A program made the translations under genes and the position numbers. A stretch of DNA of 43,202 nucleotides. Origin: Bacteroidota bacterium. GTDB lineage: Bacteria; Bacteroidota; Ignavibacteria; Ignavibacteriales; Ignavibacteriaceae. The first letter of the stretch is position 1. Each line of letters begins with the position of its first letter. The stretch is taken from positions 1-43,202 of the forward strand of contig JAKAJV010000047.1 of NCBI GenBank assembly GCA_021813585.1. Reading direction: 5' to 3'. Below are positions 40,795-43,202 of this stretch, piece after piece. The notes beneath the pieces were generated by a model that had not been told where the DNA came from, searched no databases, and saw only the letters and a list, made by a program, of their open reading frames with translations.

Positions 40795-43202
40795 TTAAAG
40801 GAACTTTTTAACGGTCTCTTCAACTTTGCCTAGAGCGAACGCAATTTGATTTACATCTTTACCGCCGGCGGTAGCAAGGTGCGGTCTTCCGCCTCCGCCT
40901 CCGCCTACCATCTTTGCAAGATCGCCTACAATTTGTCCCGCGCTTAGTTTTTTCTCTTTAATCAAATCATCGGAAACAACGCACACAATGCCTACCTTGC
41001 CGTCAAGCTCGGTGAACAGAACTCCCACTCCGTGCTTAATTTTATTCCTAAGCTCGTCGCCGAATGATTTAAGCTCATCCATACTGCCGGCATTTATTTT
41101 CGCTTTAAATACCTTTATGCTCTGTACCACGATAGGATTAGCAATAACTTTGTCAAGCTGTCCTAAATTTTCTTTTAATTTAAACTCGGCAATTTCTTTT
41201 TCCAGTTTTTTCTTTTCGTCAATAAGCGCGTTTATTTTTTCATCCGACTGTTTCAAATGGATTAACTGGCTGTTAATAAACCGCTCAACGCCGGCGCCGG
41301 TAATGGCTTCAATCCTTCTAACGCCGCTGGAAATGGAGGACTCGCTGATGATCTTAAATAAGCCTATCTGTGAAGAATTTTTCACGTGCGTCCCTCCGCA
41401 GAACTCCATACTGAAGTCCCCGAACTGAACGACGTTAACAAAGTCGCCGTACTTATCTCCGAAGAACATAAGGGCGCCCATTTTCTTTGCTTCATCAAAG
41501 GGCATGTTGCGGTGATGCTGAAGCGGGATGTTAAGCCTTAACTGCTCGTTAACCAGCGCCTCGATGTCGTTCAGTTCGCTTTCGCTTGCTTTTGCAAAAT
41601 GCGTAAAGTCGAAGCGCAGCCTGTCCGGCCCAACGTAAGAGCCTGCCTGGTGCACATGAGTTCCCAAAATTTTCCTAAGCGCAGCATCTAGAAAATGAGT
41701 AGCCGAATGATTCCTCATAATATCCCACCTGCGGTTCATGTCTACTTCGGCAGTAACTTCCATACCGGGTATAAGACGGTACTCGTTTTCGTTCTCAACT
41801 ACATGGATAGTTTTGTTTTCAATCTTTGTAACATCCACAACATTCAGAGGTATTCCGCCTGCAATCAGCTGCCCCAGGTCGTCTATCTGTCCGCCTGCTT
41901 CAACATAAAACGGGGTTCTATCCAAAATGATCAAATCGTTTGCGCCCGTTTTCCCGTTCGCTGTTGTATCTTTCTTAAGTCCTATAATTTTTGATTTTGA
42001 AGTAAGCTCGTCGTAACCGGTAAATTCAGAATTATGAGTTTCGCTGAAATCGAACGAGCTTAAATCTCCTATTGAAATATTGACCGAGGCAAATTTTTCC
42101 TTCGAAGCTTCGCGGGCTCTCTGCCTTTGAGCTTCCATTAGCTCATTAAAGCCTGCATCGTCTATCGAAAATCCTTTCTCCCTTGCCATAATATTGGTTA
42201 AGTCCACAGGGAAGCCGTAGGTATCGTAAAGCATAAAGACATCTTCGCCGGGAATTACATTACCCTCGGATTCCGACAGACCCTTAATTAACTCCTCGAA
42301 CAGTTCAATCCCGCGGTCCAATGTAGCATTAAAGCTCTCCTCTTCCACTTTTATTACCCGTTCAATATAACCCTGCTTCTCCTTTATTTCCGGGAATATG
42401 TCGCTCATAGTATCGACTAAAATTTTTACAAGCTTATAAAGGAAGGGCTTGTTAAGGTTCAGCTTCCTGCCGTAGCGTGCAGCCCTTCTTAAAATTCTTC
42501 TAAGTACGTAGCCGCGCCCGTCGTTGCCCGGCAAGGCTCCGTCTCCAATAGCAAACGTAAGGGTTCGTATATGGTCCGATATTACCCGCATCGGAATTTT
42601 CTGTTCTTCGATATCATATTTTACACCCGACATTTCAGAGACTGCATTTATAAGCGGTGTAAAAACGTCGGTATCGTAATTGGAGCTTTTCTTCTGAAGA
42701 ACCGCGCAGACTCTCTCGAAGCCCATGCCCGTATCAACATGCTTTGCGGGCAGCTCGTGAAGATTTCCTTCCTCATCTCTGTTGTATTGTATAAAAACCA
42801 GGTTCCATATTTCGATGCATTCGGGCACGCCGGCATTTACAAATTTGGGGTTATCATAATCATCGCTCAGGTTTATGTGAATTTCCGAGCAGGGACCGCA
42901 GGGACCGGTCTCGCCCATTTCCCAGAAGTTATCTTTCTCGTCGAACTTTAAGATATGGCCCGGGTTTATATCCGTCCGGGTTTTCCACAGGTTAAAAGCT
43001 TCCTCGTCTGTTCTATAGACAGTAGCCCATAACCTTTCCTTAGGCAGCTTCCATACCGAAGTAAGAAGTTCCCATGCCCACTCGATAGCTTCGGCCTTGT
43101 AATAATCTCCGAACGACCAGTTGCCCAGCATTTCAAAAAAGGTATGATGATAGGTATCGCGGCCGACTTCTTCAAGATCGTTATGTTTACCGCTAACGCG
43201 AA
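40795..43202 (-). CDS. alaS: Alanyl-tRNA synthetase (N-terminus beyond window)
   Basis: About 802 of an expected 870-880 residues are visible; the frame is open to the right edge (upstream residues RVSGKHNDLEEVGRDTYHHT precede FFEMLGNWSFGDYYK), so the true start is outside. It attaches alanine to tRNA-Ala and edits misacylated tRNA. Catalytic core motifs at the right end, the editing domain with HSATH (NHSATHFLDAALR) and MEFCGGTHVK zinc ligands, an oligomerisation helix region, and the C-Ala domain ending MVGGGGGGRPHLATAGG. An ATG at 43131 is internal, not the start. It lies upstream of radA on the same strand. Confidence 0.97.
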   Translation of the reverse strand, partial: RVSGKHNDLEEVGRDTYHHTFFEMLGNWSFGDYYKAEAIEWAWELLTSVWKLPKERLWATVYRTDEEAFNLWKTRTDINPGHILKFDEKDNFWEMGETGPCGPCSEIHINLSDDYDNPKFVNAGVPECIEIWNLVFIQYNRDEEGNLHELPAKHVDTGMGFERVCAVLQKKSSNYDTDVFTPLINAVSEMSGVKYDIEEQKIPMRVISDHIRTLTFAIGDGALPGNDGRGYVLRRILRRAARYGRKLNLNKPFLYKLVKILVDTMSDIFPEIKEKQGYIERVIKVEEESFNATLDRGIELFEELIKGLSESEGNVIPGEDVFMLYDTYGFPVDLTNIMAREKGFSIDDAGFNELMEAQRQRAREASKEKFASVNISIGDLSSFDFSETHNSEFTGYDELTSKSKIIGLKKDTTANGKTGANDLIILDRTPFYVEAGGQIDDLGQLIAGGIPLNVVDVTKIENKTIHVVENENEYRLIPGMEVTAEVDMNRRWDIMRNHSATHFLDAALRKILGTHVHQAGSYVGPDRLRFDFTHFAKASESELNDIEALVNEQLRLNIPLQHHRNMPFDEAKKMGALMFFGDKYGDFVNVVQFGDFSMEFCGGTHVKNSSQIGLFKIISESSISSGVRRIEAITGAGVERFINSQLIHLKQSDEKINALIDEKKKLEKEIAEFKLKENLGQLDKVIANPIVVQSIKVFKAKINAGSMDELKSFGDELRNKIKHGVGVLFTELDGKVGIVCVVSDDLIKEKKLSAGQIVGDLAKMVGGGGGGRPHLATAGGKDVNQIAFALGKVEETVKKFL

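Noticed and set aside
1-43202. Insertion sequences, prophage, CRISPR array, toxin-antitoxin or defence genes
   Set aside because: No transposase, integrase, phage structural protein, Cas protein, spaced repeat array or recognisable toxin/antitoxin pair was seen in any frame.

Overview
The window looks like chromosomal DNA of an Ignavibacteria/Chlorobi-type member of the Bacteroidota-Chlorobi group. Three things point there. A secreted subtilase (26665-29511) ends in a type IX secretion sorting domain of the NYPNPFNP...GIYFYRI...KMILMK kind, which is very common in Ignavibacteria. The coding sequence is AT-rich. Shine-Dalgarno sequences are clear and frequent (AGGAGG, GGGAG, AAGGAG), and TTG/GTG starts are common, which fits this lineage better than classical Bacteroidia, where SD motifs are weak. 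This placement is inference, since no rRNA or tRNA gene lies in the window. There is no transposase, integrase, phage gene or CRISPR array. It reads as a core-genome stretch with mostly housekeeping and envelope genes, interspersed with several intergenic palindromic repeats.

Layout. 1-600: an AT-rich edge with the 3' end of an unidentified + strand gene and a small lipoprotein. 599-2188: minus-strand cluster GT2 glycosyltransferase, RluE-like pseudouridine synthase and a small LuxR-type HTH protein with a hydrophobic tail. 2388-6961: a small charged protein, a large DUF2723/TMEM260-like membrane protein and a GT9 heptosyltransferase-like enzyme, suggesting envelope glycan or glycoprotein assembly. 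7199-8711: LOG-family protein and aldo/keto reductase. 8914-11596: a tightly packed ECF sigma factor / membrane anti-sigma with HEAT repeats / DUF4097 beta-repeat protein operon. 11816-15210: DUF2461 protein, an RRM RNA-binding protein, a palindromic repeat, an M29-like aminopeptidase and a secreted TPR protein. 15439-17666: ABC-2 exporter (ATPase plus permease).

17667-18026 is a gene-free stretch with a dispersed repeat and dense, partly mutually exclusive hairpins. 18027-22298: a 1258-residue membrane histidine kinase with four PAS and one GAF domain, and a stand-alone receiver. 22412-29511: exported 5'-nucleotidase, HemL, an outer-membrane barrel and the T9SS subtilase. 29681-33628: a minus-strand set of three exported hydrolases (YdjC-type deacetylase, M14 carboxypeptidase lipoprotein, Tat-exported N-acyl-D-amino-acid deacylase-like amidohydrolase). 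33834-35383: lipoprotein and AMP nucleosidase. 35448-38588: rhomboid protease, PAP2 phosphatase, DUF4234 protein and MFS transporter. 38785-43202: second RRM protein, second copy of the dispersed repeat, RadA, and AlaRS running off the right edge.

The observations most worth following are: a palindromic repeat translated in frame inside the 5'-nucleotidase (residues 98-104); the two RRM genes, which share a GTG start and a hairpin/U-tract leader although they are 26 kb apart on opposite strands; the two-copy 98/105-bp dispersed repeat with the adjoining alternative hairpins at 17774-17926; the sigma/anti-sigma-HEAT/DUF4097 envelope module; and a nested 150-bp palindromic element at 7027-7176.
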